From contig NZ_LMRV01000033.1 of the NCBI RefSeq assembly GCF_001428245.1, positions 105,228 through 169,227 of the forward strand: DNA of 64,000 nt, given 5' to 3'. Each line of letters opens with the position of its first letter. The first letter of the stretch is position 1. Origin of the DNA: Paenibacillus sp. Soil522 (GTDB lineage Bacteria; Bacillota; Bacilli; Paenibacillales; Paenibacillaceae). Below, in pieces: positions 33,080-41,953 of this stretch. The translations under genes and the position numbers were made by a program. Under the pieces are notes generated by a model. The model worked only from the letters and a program-made list of their open reading frames with translations. It did not search any database and had not been told where the DNA came from.

Positions 33080-34699
33080 ATGAAAAAAGCGTTGAAGCTT
33101 GTTCTTACAGCATGTTTATGCACTGCATTAATTGCGGGGTGCAGTAATAACGGAGGCAATCAGCAATCCCCTGAAGCAGGAAACGCTGGCGGCAATACTG
33201 GCGGTGCGAAGGTTAAATTAACGGCTATCATAGCGAAACATCCATTGACGAAGCCGCTGGCTGAAATGGAATGGCTGCAAAAGGCGGAGGATGCCGCTGG
33301 GGTGGATATCGAGTGGCAAGAGATCACAGCGGATTGGGGCCAGAAGAAAGGGACAATGCTGGCCAGCGGTGATACGCCGGATTTATTTGTCGGAGCCAAT
33401 GTCATTACGGACGCTGATTTTGCGCAATTCCAAGGTCTATTCCAGGATTTGACCGGGCTGCTCGATCAAGCGCCAAATGTGCAAGAGATGTTCACCTCCA
33501 AACCGGAAACGAAAATAATTGCGACCCAGCCCGATGGCAAAATCTACGGCTTGCCTAAATATCAAAGATTTTGGCCGGCGTCCGCAACGAGACAATATAT
33601 CAATCAAACATGGCTGGACAACCTGGGACTCGCAATGCCGACGAACTGGGATGAATTATATAACGTGTTAGTCGCATTCAAAGAGAAGGATGCGAACGGA
33701 AACGGTGATCCGAATGATGAAATCCCGATGGACTGGCCGGGCGGTATTGGCGGATTTTTCAACCCTGCTGTCCTTCTAGGCGGATTGGGCATTACGCTGT
33801 CAGACGGAAGCGGTCAAGGTTATTTTGTGGAAGACGGCAAAGTGAAAAACTTCTTAACCGATGAACGTTATGAAAAAATGGTCGTTTTTCTCAACAAGCT
33901 TTATAAAGCCGGTTTGATTAATCCGGAGGTCTTTACCCATGATTATTCGAAATTTCAGTCTGTTGCCCGCGGTGAAGGTGATAAAGCGAAGGTCGGCTTT
34001 ACTTGGGGCTGGGTCGCTTCGGACAGATTTGGCGAGCAGCTCGCGCCGCAGTATACTTCGATGTCTCCGCTCAAAGAGTCTGCCGGTTTTTCAGGGAAAT
34101 TATCGTGGAGCTATGATTTCTCTACTTTGAACTATGGCGTGAATCATATTGTAATGTCGGCGAAAACGAAAAATAAAGAAGCAGCGATGAGATTCATCAA
34201 TGAATTGTATAAGCAAGAAGTCAGTATGCAGGTATTATTCGGCTCGCTAGGCACGAATATCAAGGACAATGGCGACGGTTCATACAGCGTGCTGCCGCCG
34301 GCCGATTCAAAAATGGATCCGGGTACATGGAAATGGACCTCCACCTGGGCAGATAGCGGACCGATGTATATTGCCGATTCGTTAAATTTGACGCTAGGTA
34401 AAGATATGCAAGAGGTTCTCGTGCAGTCGGAGCCGTTAAAAGATGCTTTAAGTGTCGATACAGAAAAAGATGTGTTCCCGGGCATGTTTATCAAGTATAC
34501 GACGGCAGATAATAACGCGATGAGCCTCAGCAACACAAACGTGATGAATTTAGCCAATACCAATTTTGCCAAATGGGTGACCAAAGGCGGAGTGGAAGCG
34601 CAGTGGGACGAATACGTAAAACAAAGCAAAAAAGCAGGCTTGGACCAAAATATTGAGATCATGCAAAAATACTATGATGAGTACATGAGCAAGAAGTAA
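33080..34699 (+). CDS. LplA-like oligosaccharide-binding lipoprotein
   Basis: A 539-residue binding protein of the large LplA type. The lipobox is LIAGC, with lipidated Cys near residue 21, followed by an Asn/Gly-rich linker. A calcium-loop-like motif, DANGNGDPNDEIP, lies near residue 210 and is characteristic of this binding-protein group. ATG 33080 is preferred: GGGAGG lies at 33064-33069, whereas the upstream TTG 33005 gives no signal peptide at its N-terminus. The gene heads an operon with two permeases and is probably activated by the YesMN pair upstream. Ligand unknown; the GH32 enzyme beyond it might hint at fructans. Confidence 0.92.
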   Translation: MKKALKLVLTACLCTALIAGCSNNGGNQQSPEAGNAGGNTGGAKVKLTAIIAKHPLTKPLAEMEWLQKAEDAAGVDIEWQEITADWGQKKGTMLASGDTPDLFVGANVITDADFAQFQGLFQDLTGLLDQAPNVQEMFTSKPETKIIATQPDGKIYGLPKYQRFWPASATRQYINQTWLDNLGLAMPTNWDELYNVLVAFKEKDANGNGDPNDEIPMDWPGGIGGFFNPAVLLGGLGITLSDGSGQGYFVEDGKVKNFLTDERYEKMVVFLNKLYKAGLINPEVFTHDYSKFQSVARGEGDKAKVGFTWGWVASDRFGEQLAPQYTSMSPLKESAGFSGKLSWSYDFSTLNYGVNHIVMSAKTKNKEAAMRFINELYKQEVSMQVLFGSLGTNIKDNGDGSYSVLPPADSKMDPGTWKWTSTWADSGPMYIADSLNLTLGKDMQEVLVQSEPLKDALSVDTEKDVFPGMFIKYTTADNNAMSLSNTNVMNLANTNFAKWVTKGGVEAQWDEYVKQSKKAGLDQNIEIMQKYYDEYMSKK

Positions 34700-34714
34700 A
34701 ACAAATCACTTGAT

Positions 34715-34756
34715 GGAAGGAGCTATGCCGCTCTTAGGCAGGGTATAGCTTCTTTC
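34715..34756 (+). promoter_or_regulatory. Intercistronic hairpin
   Basis: A 12-bp stem (arms 34715-34726 and 34745-34756, core AGCTAT/ATAGCT, two G-U pairs) lies between the binding protein and the first permease. It is followed by CAAAAAAAAGGG, not by T's. It takes the same operon position as the hairpin at 3918-3945 and may set a high binding-protein to permease ratio. Confidence 0.6.
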
Positions 34757-34779
34757 TCAAAAAAAAGGGAGAATTTCTT

Positions 34780-35691
34780 ATGGGCTCTCGGACGATACTC
34801 GGCACCTTCAAACGGGATATTCAATTATGGATCATGATATTTCCGGCAATTGCCGCAATCTTCGTGTTTAACTACATTCCGATGTACGGCATTCAATTAG
34901 CTTTCAGAGATTTCGATTTCAGCAAGGGGCTTACTGGAGGGGAATGGAGAGGCTTATTTTATTTTAAACAATTTATCGAGAGCTTTTTGTTTACTGATTT
35001 ATTGACAAATACGTTTTTAATTAGTTTCACAACCATTATTGTCGGATTTCCAGCACCGATCATATTGGCACTCGTCCTCAATCAAATTCAAAGAAAAAAA
35101 ATGAAGCAGCTGATGCAAACGACGGTTTATTTGCCTCACTTTATATCGATTATTGTACTGGTGGGTATGATGAATGTCCTGTTATCGCCGGAAACAGGCA
35201 TTGTCGGATATTTTATGAAATCCATCGGTTTTGGGGATATCAACTTACTCGCTTCTACCTCTACCTTTATACCGGTCAATATCGTATCCGACATTTGGCA
35301 GCATTGCGGCTGGAACAGCATTATCTATCTGGCTGCACTTTCGACTGTCGATCCTCAGCTTTATGATTCGGCAAAAATAGACGGAGCGAGCAGATGGCAG
35401 ACGATACGCTATATCGACTTCCCAGCTCTTGTCCCGACGATCGTGATCCTGTTTATACTTAGTATGGGGAATATACTCAGCACGGGCTTTGAAAAAATCT
35501 TCTTGATGCAAAATTCTTTAAACCTGCCTGTTTCAGAGGTTATCGCCACTTATGTTTACAAGATCGGTATTGTATCCAATCAGTTCAGTTATGCTTCGGC
35601 CATTGGCTTGTTCAATACGGTCATAAATTTTATCTTCTTGTTTGCCATGAATGCGATTTCAAAGAAAGCTTCCAATACGAGCTTATTCTAG
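34780..35691 (+). CDS. LplB-like ABC sugar permease
   Basis: A 303-residue permease of the LplB type. The N-terminal segment contains FNYIPMYGIQLAFRDFDF, a hallmark of this subfamily. The EAA-like loop reads YDSAKIDGASRWQTIRYIDFP, and the C-terminal part contains LPVSEVIATYVYKIG. Six membrane segments are expected. It partners with the YtcP-like permease 24 bases downstream. No ATPase is encoded; a shared MsmX-type ATPase is usual for this family. Confidence 0.92.
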   Translation: MGSRTILGTFKRDIQLWIMIFPAIAAIFVFNYIPMYGIQLAFRDFDFSKGLTGGEWRGLFYFKQFIESFLFTDLLTNTFLISFTTIIVGFPAPIILALVLNQIQRKKMKQLMQTTVYLPHFISIIVLVGMMNVLLSPETGIVGYFMKSIGFGDINLLASTSTFIPVNIVSDIWQHCGWNSIIYLAALSTVDPQLYDSAKIDGASRWQTIRYIDFPALVPTIVILFILSMGNILSTGFEKIFLMQNSLNLPVSEVIATYVYKIGIVSNQFSYASAIGLFNTVINFIFLFAMNAISKKASNTSLF

Positions 35692-35715
35692 TTAGCTGCC
35701 GAAGGAGGATTGGTT

Positions 35716-36609
35716 ATGGGCGGTACCCGTTTAAACGTTAGTGAAATATTATTTAAGCTCCTTTTATTTGTCATGTGCGTACTGATCTTTTTGTCGATTG
35801 TATATCCGCTGTATTTTATTGTCATTGCCTCTATTAGTGACTCTACGCTTGTATCGACCGGAAAAGTGCTTTTTATGCCGAAAAATATTAGCATGTTCGG
35901 ATACAATCAAATTTTTCAGGATGACCGGATTTGGACCGGATACCGCAATACTGTTTTTTATACGTTTGCCGGAACGCTAGTCAATTTATTAATCACATTG
36001 CCGGCAGCCTATGTGCTTTCCAGACGGGAATTTCGGGCAAGACGCTTCATCATGCTTGCCTTTGTCATCACCATGTTCTTTAACGGCGGCTTGATTCCGA
36101 CTTATTTGCTGATGAAGGATCTGCACTTTACAAATACGATGTGGATGTTTATCCTGCCGTTTTGCGTGAATGTGTTTTATCTGATTATCGCACGAACGTT
36201 TTTTGAATCGTCTTTGCCGTCTGAATTGTATGAAGCGGCCGCAATCGACGGCTGCTCTCATTTCGGTTTTTTTATTAAAGTTGCGCTGCCCTTGTCAAAA
36301 GCGTTGATCTCAGTTGTCGGACTTTATTACTTGGTCGGTCATTGGAATGATTTCTTTACGGGATTGATTTATATACGCGATAATCAATTACAGCCGCTGC
36401 AGATCGTCCTAAGAGATATTTTATTGTCAAATCAGGTATTTCAAAATGGGGCGGGCACTGGCGGAGATGCTGGAGGTTATGCGCAAAAATATGCGGATCA
36501 AATCAAATACGGCGTTATTATCGTATCTACTCTGCCGATTTTAGTTCTTTATCCTTTCTTGCAAAAATATTTTGAAAAAGGGGTTATGATCGGCTCTGTC
36601 AAAGGCTGA
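35716..36609 (+). CDS. YtcP-like ABC sugar permease
   Basis: A 297-residue permease with EAA loop YEAAAIDGCSHFGFFIKVALP and the typical end YFEKGVMIGSVKG. ATG 35716 is preferred over TTG 35710, as AAGGAGG at 35702-35708 is then seven bases away. It is the last gene of the operon and is followed directly by a terminator. The closest relatives in this window are the permease at 62083 and the truncated one at position 1. Confidence 0.92.
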   Translation: MGGTRLNVSEILFKLLLFVMCVLIFLSIVYPLYFIVIASISDSTLVSTGKVLFMPKNISMFGYNQIFQDDRIWTGYRNTVFYTFAGTLVNLLITLPAAYVLSRREFRARRFIMLAFVITMFFNGGLIPTYLLMKDLHFTNTMWMFILPFCVNVFYLIIARTFFESSLPSELYEAAAIDGCSHFGFFIKVALPLSKALISVVGLYYLVGHWNDFFTGLIYIRDNQLQPLQIVLRDILLSNQVFQNGAGTGGDAGGYAQKYADQIKYGVIIVSTLPILVLYPFLQKYFEKGVMIGSVKG

Positions 36610-36624
36610 TGAAGATAATAGAGC

Positions 36625-36667
36625 AAAAGCAGCCCGCCCTCGGTTGAGGATGGACTGCTTTTTTTCT
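36625..36667 (+). terminator. Rho-independent terminator
   Basis: AAAGCAGCCCGCCCTC pairs with GAGGATGGACTGCTTT (with mismatches) around GGTT and is followed by T7. It lies between the convergent permease and IclR genes. Confidence 0.85.
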
Positions 36668-36675
36668 GCACAATT

Positions 36676-37452
36676 TTATGGGCCAAAATAGCCGAGGTTT
36701 TTGGAGATCTCATTTGCCGCCTTCATGATTTTTTTCTGTACGTTTATTAGTGGTTGATGCTGCAGGCGTTGAACTGGAACTACCAACGTTAACGCCGCGA
36801 CCACGCCTTTCGAGTAATCCTTGATGGGGGCTGCGTAGGAAACAATGTCCTCCATGTACTCGGATTCACAATAGCAAAAGCCGGTTTCGCGGATGTCGGC
36901 TAGCTGCTTTCGTAAAATGCGCGGATCGGTGACGGTTTTTGGAGTGTAGGCCGTCAAACCGTTCGCCAAAATCCGTTTGATATTTGCCGCTTCGTGAAAG
37001 GCCAATAACAGTTTTCCTTCGCTAGTACAATGGACCGGGTTTCGGCCGCCAACGTATGTCAAAACGGGATCCGGATGAGAGCCCTCCATTTGCTCTATAT
37101 AAACGACCTCATCCTCCAATATGGAAATGAGAGCAGCCTCCCCTGTATCCCGGACCAATTCTTTCAATACAGGAAGTGCCGCATGGTTAATCTCCAATTG
37201 GGAAGTGACAATGCTATTTAACGCTAATATCTGGAGCCCCAACCGATATTTCTGGTTATCTCCTTCCTTCATGACATAACCTTCGCTGGCCAATGTGCTT
37301 AATAAGCGGCTCACGGTGCTTTTGCCTATGCCGAGCTCGAAAGCCAAGTCGCTGACCCGTTTCTCTGGAGTCTCTATCGAGAAGCTGTTCAGGATGCGAA
37401 GCGCATTTTTAACGGAAGACAACATATAATTTTTTTTGGATTTGTCCGGCAT
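36676..37452 (-). CDS. IclR-family transcriptional regulator
   Basis: A 258-residue regulator. The N-terminal winged helix-turn-helix (about 12-70) contains ALRILNSFSIETPEKRVSDL and IGKSTVSRLLSTLASEGYV. The C-terminal IclR effector domain has VHCTSEGKLLLAF and SYAAPIKDYSKGVVAALTL. The frame is open to 37521, but ATG 37452 has AAGGAAGG eight bases upstream. It is divergent from the GH32 gene across about 225 bases and is the obvious candidate to regulate it. Confidence 0.88.
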   Translation of the reverse strand: MPDKSKKNYMLSSVKNALRILNSFSIETPEKRVSDLAFELGIGKSTVSRLLSTLASEGYVMKEGDNQKYRLGLQILALNSIVTSQLEINHAALPVLKELVRDTGEAALISILEDEVVYIEQMEGSHPDPVLTYVGGRNPVHCTSEGKLLLAFHEAANIKRILANGLTAYTPKTVTDPRILRKQLADIRETGFCYCESEYMEDIVSYAAPIKDYSKGVVAALTLVVPVQRLQHQPLINVQKKIMKAANEISKNLGYFGP

Positions 37453-37591
37453 CGTGCAGACCTTCCTTACCCTTGTTTTGTTCCGATTTACGATCGTCGG
37501 CTCTGACATAAATTCTACCATGCATGACGAGGTGAGGATATGGGGCTATCCCAATGAAATTTTATTTGTTGCATATAGAAGAATACTGGTA

Positions 37592-37620
37592 TTGTTGAGA
37601 ATAAATTTTGCCATTACTAT
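37592..37620 (+). promoter_or_regulatory. Promoter of the GH32 gene
   Basis: TTGTTG at 37592-37597 and TACTAT at 37615-37620 are 17 bases apart, about 58 bases before the chosen start. A second TTGTTG occurs 15 bases upstream (37577-37582). Confidence 0.5.
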
Positions 37621-37678
37621 TTAGATGACTTCAATCCGTAAAGATAAAAAATTCAAGTTTCGAAAGGAAGAAGAGGGT

Positions 37679-39928
37679 ATGGAAGATAATCGGGGATTAC
37701 TCGCACATTGGTCTTTTGATGAGGAAGAAGGAAAGTATGCGACGGATGCTGCAACCGGTATTGAGGATAAGATCGAATATGTGTTTAACGAAGTGCGGTA
37801 TATGGATTCGCAGGATCCGTTGAGGAAAAAAGGGGTCAGCGGCAATGCTCTGCTTTTTGATGGTTATTCCACATGGATCTCTAGACCGGTGGAGAAATTA
37901 ACCCGTTCTCTGGATGCGCTTACGATCGAGGCTTGGGTGGCACCACGTTCTTTTGAGAAAGGAATAGATTCCAGGCTTTCTCCCATTGTCAATCAGCATA
38001 ACCGGGAAATGAAGGAAGGTTATATTTTTGGCATCTTCCGTCACGGAACCTGGTCGCTGCAGCTCGGGCTGAACGGTGAATGGGTCGAAGTTTGGGCGGA
38101 GGGCCATCCGATTCCGCTGAACCAGTGGTCTTATCTGGTGGCAACTTATGACCGCAGGGATTGCGTAATCAAACTTTACCTCAACGGCCAGGAGGTTACC
38201 GCGAAGTACATAGCCAGCGATGCCCCGATAACGCCAAGCGGAGCGGATTTTCTTATCGGAAAAAACAACCAGGGGGTTGTGCTGGGTGACACTCCGTATA
38301 CCTTGAACATGTACAGTGGTTTGATCGACGAACTGAAAATTTTCGGCAGAGCACTATCCCCGGAGGAAGTGGGACAGGCTTTCCTGGATTACGTTGCTCC
38401 TCACGGAGGTACGATCCCGGCTTTACCATACGACGACATCAAGCTTGACCGCGGTGTGCTGAAAAACGACAGGCACCACCCACAGTATCACCTTAGTCCG
38501 CCGCAGCATTGGATGAACGAGCCGCACGCCCCGATTTATTTTAACGGCCAATACCACTTGTTCTACCAGCACGATCCGCATGGGCCATATATGCATACCA
38601 TTCACTGGGGCCATTGGGTCAGTGATGATTTGGCACACTGGCGAGACCTGCCCTTTGCTCTTGCTCCGGAGGACAACGGCCTTGATCCAGACGGAGATTG
38701 GTCGGGAAGCGCCGTTTACGACGAGAATGGCATTCCGGCCCTGTTCTTTACCGCAGGTAACGACAGTGAGGTACCGAACCAACGGGTTGGGCTTGCGAGA
38801 AGCACATTTCCGAAAGACGGGGACAACGATCTGGTCCATTGGGAAAAACATCCTGTTCCCGTCATCGTCCAGGAGAAAGGGCAAGGAATGTTCGGCGATT
38901 TCCGCGATCCTTTCGTATGGAAGGAGGGTAATATCTGGTATCTGCTGATCGGTTCGGGCACCGACGGACAAGGAGGAACCGCTCTCGCTTATACGTCCGG
39001 GAACATGATCGACTGGGATTACAAAGGACCTTTCTATATAAGTGATCCGGAGAAATATCCTTACCTCGGTAACATGTGGGAGCTTCCTGTTTTTCTTCCA
39101 CTAGGCAAGGACAACAGCGGAAAGGAAAAGCATATTTTGCTGATCAGTCCTCTCGGTCCGGAGGCCGACGTAGAAGTATTCTACTGGATCGGCACCTTTG
39201 ACAGAGAGGCGATGCGGTTTATCCCGGATGTTAACGAGCCTCAGTTGATCGATGTCGGCGACTTCCATTTTACGGGCCCCAGCGGGATGGTCGATCCGAA
39301 AACGGGACGGAAGCTTATCTTTACCATATCTCAAGGAGTCCGGACGGCCCAGATCAATTATGATGCGGGTTATGCCCACAACGCGGGGATACCCGTCAGT
39401 ATCTTTCTTCGTGAAGACGGCCGTCTCGGAGTGAGGCCGATTGAAGAGCTGGAACAATTGCGGGGAGAAAAGATGATCTCGATTCAGAATAAAGCGATTG
39501 ATCAGGCCAACGATTTATTGATAAATGTAAAAGGCGATATGCTGGAAATCCGTCTGGAGCTGGAGAGCGGCACATCCGATTGTTGGGGAATCAAATTTCG
39601 CCGTTCGCCGGGAGGCGAAGAGGAAACCCTAATATATTACAACATGATGGAATCGGCATTGAAGGTAAACCGCAACAAGTCTTCCCTGGACGATTTGGCG
39701 GATTGGGACCGGGGGATTCAAGGTGGACGGTTGGATTTGAACGGCGAAAATTTGAAGCTTCATATGTATTTGGACCGTTCGATGGTAGAGGTATACGCCA
39801 ACGAGTTGAAAAGCCTGACGACCCGGGTTTACCCGAGCCGCCCGGATGCTCTCGGGCTGCAAATTTTGGGTGATGTCAGCGTGACGGTCAAATCGATGGA
39901 AGTATGGGCAATGAAACCGGCTTTCTAA
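37679..39928 (+). CDS. LamG-GH32 fructosidase-like enzyme
   Basis: A 749-residue protein without signal peptide. Residues about 5-230 form a concanavalin-like LamG domain (LTIEAWVAP, NQWSYLVATYDR, SGLIDELKIFGRALS). From about 270 a GH32 propeller follows, then a C-terminal beta-sandwich. GH32 landmarks are QHWMNEPHAPIYFNGQYHLFYQ, FRDPFVW (Asp near 410) and MWELPVF (acid/base Glu near 468). The nucleophile position, Asp in the usual WMNDPNG, is Glu (about 281). Canonical members hydrolyse sucrose, inulin or levan; here the changed site leaves specificity and mechanism open. AAAGGAAG supports ATG 37679 over ATG 37625. Regulated probably by the divergent IclR gene. Confidence 0.82.
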   Translation: MEDNRGLLAHWSFDEEEGKYATDAATGIEDKIEYVFNEVRYMDSQDPLRKKGVSGNALLFDGYSTWISRPVEKLTRSLDALTIEAWVAPRSFEKGIDSRLSPIVNQHNREMKEGYIFGIFRHGTWSLQLGLNGEWVEVWAEGHPIPLNQWSYLVATYDRRDCVIKLYLNGQEVTAKYIASDAPITPSGADFLIGKNNQGVVLGDTPYTLNMYSGLIDELKIFGRALSPEEVGQAFLDYVAPHGGTIPALPYDDIKLDRGVLKNDRHHPQYHLSPPQHWMNEPHAPIYFNGQYHLFYQHDPHGPYMHTIHWGHWVSDDLAHWRDLPFALAPEDNGLDPDGDWSGSAVYDENGIPALFFTAGNDSEVPNQRVGLARSTFPKDGDNDLVHWEKHPVPVIVQEKGQGMFGDFRDPFVWKEGNIWYLLIGSGTDGQGGTALAYTSGNMIDWDYKGPFYISDPEKYPYLGNMWELPVFLPLGKDNSGKEKHILLISPLGPEADVEVFYWIGTFDREAMRFIPDVNEPQLIDVGDFHFTGPSGMVDPKTGRKLIFTISQGVRTAQINYDAGYAHNAGIPVSIFLREDGRLGVRPIEELEQLRGEKMISIQNKAIDQANDLLINVKGDMLEIRLELESGTSDCWGIKFRRSPGGEEETLIYYNMMESALKVNRNKSSLDDLADWDRGIQGGRLDLNGENLKLHMYLDRSMVEVYANELKSLTTRVYPSRPDALGLQILGDVSVTVKSMEVWAMKPAF

Positions 39929-39976
39929 AGAATTATTCATTTTGAATAATATTTGTTCAATAATCTCATAAATTTC

Positions 39977-39985
39977 TGATATAAT
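39977..39985 (+). promoter_or_regulatory. Extended -10 promoter
   Basis: TGATATAAT matches the extended -10 consensus, about 40 bases before the acyltransferase start. Upstream, ATTATTCA pairs with TGAATAAT (39932-39950) as an AT-rich hairpin that may be a weak terminator for the GH32 gene. Confidence 0.5.
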
Positions 39986-40023
39986 ATGCGATAAGCGTAC
40001 TATAGGGAATAGGGGGTTGTCAT

Positions 40024-40551
40024 ATGCAGTTGATCAGCGTACTTTATAAGCTTAAAGGGATGTACAAATTCGGGAAAGTAGCAAGGCTGCGGGGAAAAGT
40101 GTTCGTCAACAAATTTGGGGAAATCCGGGTCGGAAAAAATCTTTCCATCGTCGGGCATCCTTGGGCCGTTCAAATTACGAGCACCAAAGGCGCCAACCTG
40201 ACCTTCGGGGATAATGTGTACGTTAATGCCGGCGTAGGAATTGCGGCCAATACAAAAATCGTCATCGGAGATAACGTCAAAATCGGTCCAAGAACGAGTA
40301 TTTTTGACAGCAATTACCACCGTGTGGACTCTGCCGATAAAAGCGAGCTCAGCAAACCGATAACGATCGGCAATAATGTTTGGATCGGTGCGGACTGCAC
40401 CATTCTTCCCGGCGTCTCCATAGGAGATAACTCCGTTATTGCGGCTAAAAGCACCGTTAATAAAAATGTGCCAAACAATGTGTTGGTCGGCGGCAGCCCC
40501 GCAAAGATCATCCGCGAGCTGGAAATAGAGGACGGCTGGGTTAGGGAGTAA
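40024..40551 (+). CDS. Hexapeptide-repeat acyltransferase
   Basis: A 175-residue left-handed beta-helix acyltransferase of the WbbJ/maltose-acetyltransferase type. Hexad repeats run from about residue 35 to 155, for example GDNVYVNAGVGIAANTKIVIG and PITIGNNVWIGADCTILPGV. A catalytic-His region is DSNYHRVD. The end SPAKIIRELE is typical. It probably transfers an acetyl group from acetyl-CoA to a sugar, for surface glycans or detoxification; the acceptor is unknown. It is a single-gene unit with its own promoter and terminator. Confidence 0.88.
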   Translation: MQLISVLYKLKGMYKFGKVARLRGKVFVNKFGEIRVGKNLSIVGHPWAVQITSTKGANLTFGDNVYVNAGVGIAANTKIVIGDNVKIGPRTSIFDSNYHRVDSADKSELSKPITIGNNVWIGADCTILPGVSIGDNSVIAAKSTVNKNVPNNVLVGGSPAKIIRELEIEDGWVRE

Positions 40552-40568
40552 ATTGATTTTCAGAGAAG

Positions 40569-40601
40569 GGAAGCGGTTGTTCACGCCGCTTCCTTTTTTT
40601 A
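40569..40601 (+). terminator. Rho-independent terminator
   Basis: GGAAGCGG pairs with CCGCTTCC around a short loop and is followed by T7. It lies between the acyltransferase and the convergent oxidoreductase. Confidence 0.9.
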
Positions 40602-40631
40602 GTTGAACGTCGCTTAGCAGGTAGATCTGAA

Positions 40632-41786
40632 CTAAGCTTTGTAATCACTTCCGGTCGTAATTTTACTAACCGGAAAGTTCTCAACCGTATTTTTCTTCTC
40701 GAAGAAATGAACAGCCTGCGCTTGAATGCCTGCCCTCGTATAAAATGGATCCTTCGGGCTAATCGGAAATTGTACCTTCTCTCCGAGACTGGCGGACTTA
40801 TAAATGCCAACGATCAGCTCCAGCGTATCGCGTCCGCTAACCCCGTCGATAAGTACAGGCGAACCGGTTTCAATCGCGGTCAGCACATTATCGATTTGGC
40901 CGGCATGCCCTTCATGCTTGACCGCTGGCAAACGATCATAGATACTTTGAATTTCTTCTTCAAGCGATTCGTTCGGCTCAGGGAAGCCGTTTGCCGTAGA
41001 ATGAGATGCCGTTACGCGCCAAGGCGCAGAAATTCTCGCTTTAGAGCCTTGGAAGATGAGCTGCTGCTCCTGGCCATGATGAACAACGGAGCTTGTGATT
41101 TGTGCCAGCGCGCCATCGGAATATCGCAGCATAGCAATGGATAGATCCTCTACTTCAGCATTATCATGCGACACATTGGTCATAAAAGACTGCAATTCCT
41201 TCGGCTTGCCCATCATCCACAGCAGCGCATCGATATGATGAACCGCATGGTTCAACGTACAGCCTCCGCCTTCCTTCTCCCACGTGCCCCGCCACCACAA
41301 ATCATAATAGCAGTGACCGCGCCACCAGAAGGAGTCCACCTGCGCATGAACGATTTTGCCGATTAGATCACGGTCAAGCACTGATTTAAGCTTCATCATT
41401 GGCGGTTTAAACCGGTTTTGAGCGACAACGGATAGGATGCTGCCGCTGCGCTTTGCCGCTTCATTCATTTGATCGCATTCTTCAAGCGAAGAGGCCATCG
41501 GCTTCTCGACGATGACATGCTTGCCGGCGTCAAGGAAATCAACGGCAATTGGAGCGTGAGTGTAAGGCGGCGTGCAGACCGATACCAGATCGATATCCTC
41601 ATGAAGCAGCTCTTTATATTCCTTTACCGCTTTCGCGCTCAGATTGAAGCGCTCGATAAGCTGCTGTGCTTTCTCTTGGTAAATGTCCGAAACCGCAACG
41701 ATTTCACAGCGGTCCCCGAATTTTAAATAAGCTTCAATATGTGCGCCCGAAATGGCGCCCGCGCCAATAATAGCAACTTTTAACAT
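40632..41786 (-). CDS. Gfo/Idh/MocA-family oxidoreductase
   Basis: A 384-residue NAD(P)-dependent sugar dehydrogenase-like protein. The Rossmann motif is AIIGAGAISGAHIEAY at residues 5-20. The catalytic Lys motif is VEKPMASSLEE near residues 93-103, and GCTLNHAVHHIDALLWMMG holds the conserved His. The ribosome site GGAGG precedes ATG 41786. It is divergent from an AraC-type regulator 168 bases away, which is likely to control it. The substrate is not predictable. Confidence 0.92.
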   Translation of the reverse strand: MLKVAIIGAGAISGAHIEAYLKFGDRCEIVAVSDIYQEKAQQLIERFNLSAKAVKEYKELLHEDIDLVSVCTPPYTHAPIAVDFLDAGKHVIVEKPMASSLEECDQMNEAAKRSGSILSVVAQNRFKPPMMKLKSVLDRDLIGKIVHAQVDSFWWRGHCYYDLWWRGTWEKEGGGCTLNHAVHHIDALLWMMGKPKELQSFMTNVSHDNAEVEDLSIAMLRYSDGALAQITSSVVHHGQEQQLIFQGSKARISAPWRVTASHSTANGFPEPNESLEEEIQSIYDRLPAVKHEGHAGQIDNVLTAIETGSPVLIDGVSGRDTLELIVGIYKSASLGEKVQFPISPKDPFYTRAGIQAQAVHFFEKKNTVENFPVSKITTGSDYKA

Positions 41787-41953
41787 GCATTAAATCCTCC
41801 GATACCGAGTTTTTGTAATCAGCCGTAGAGGCGGCCATTCCATTGCATTGTTGCTCTTACTATAACTATAATTGGAGTGGAAATGTCGTTTTCTATTGTG
41901 GGAAAAATAACGCTGCTTTGCGGTAATGGCAGCGTGATGAACGGAGTGGAATC

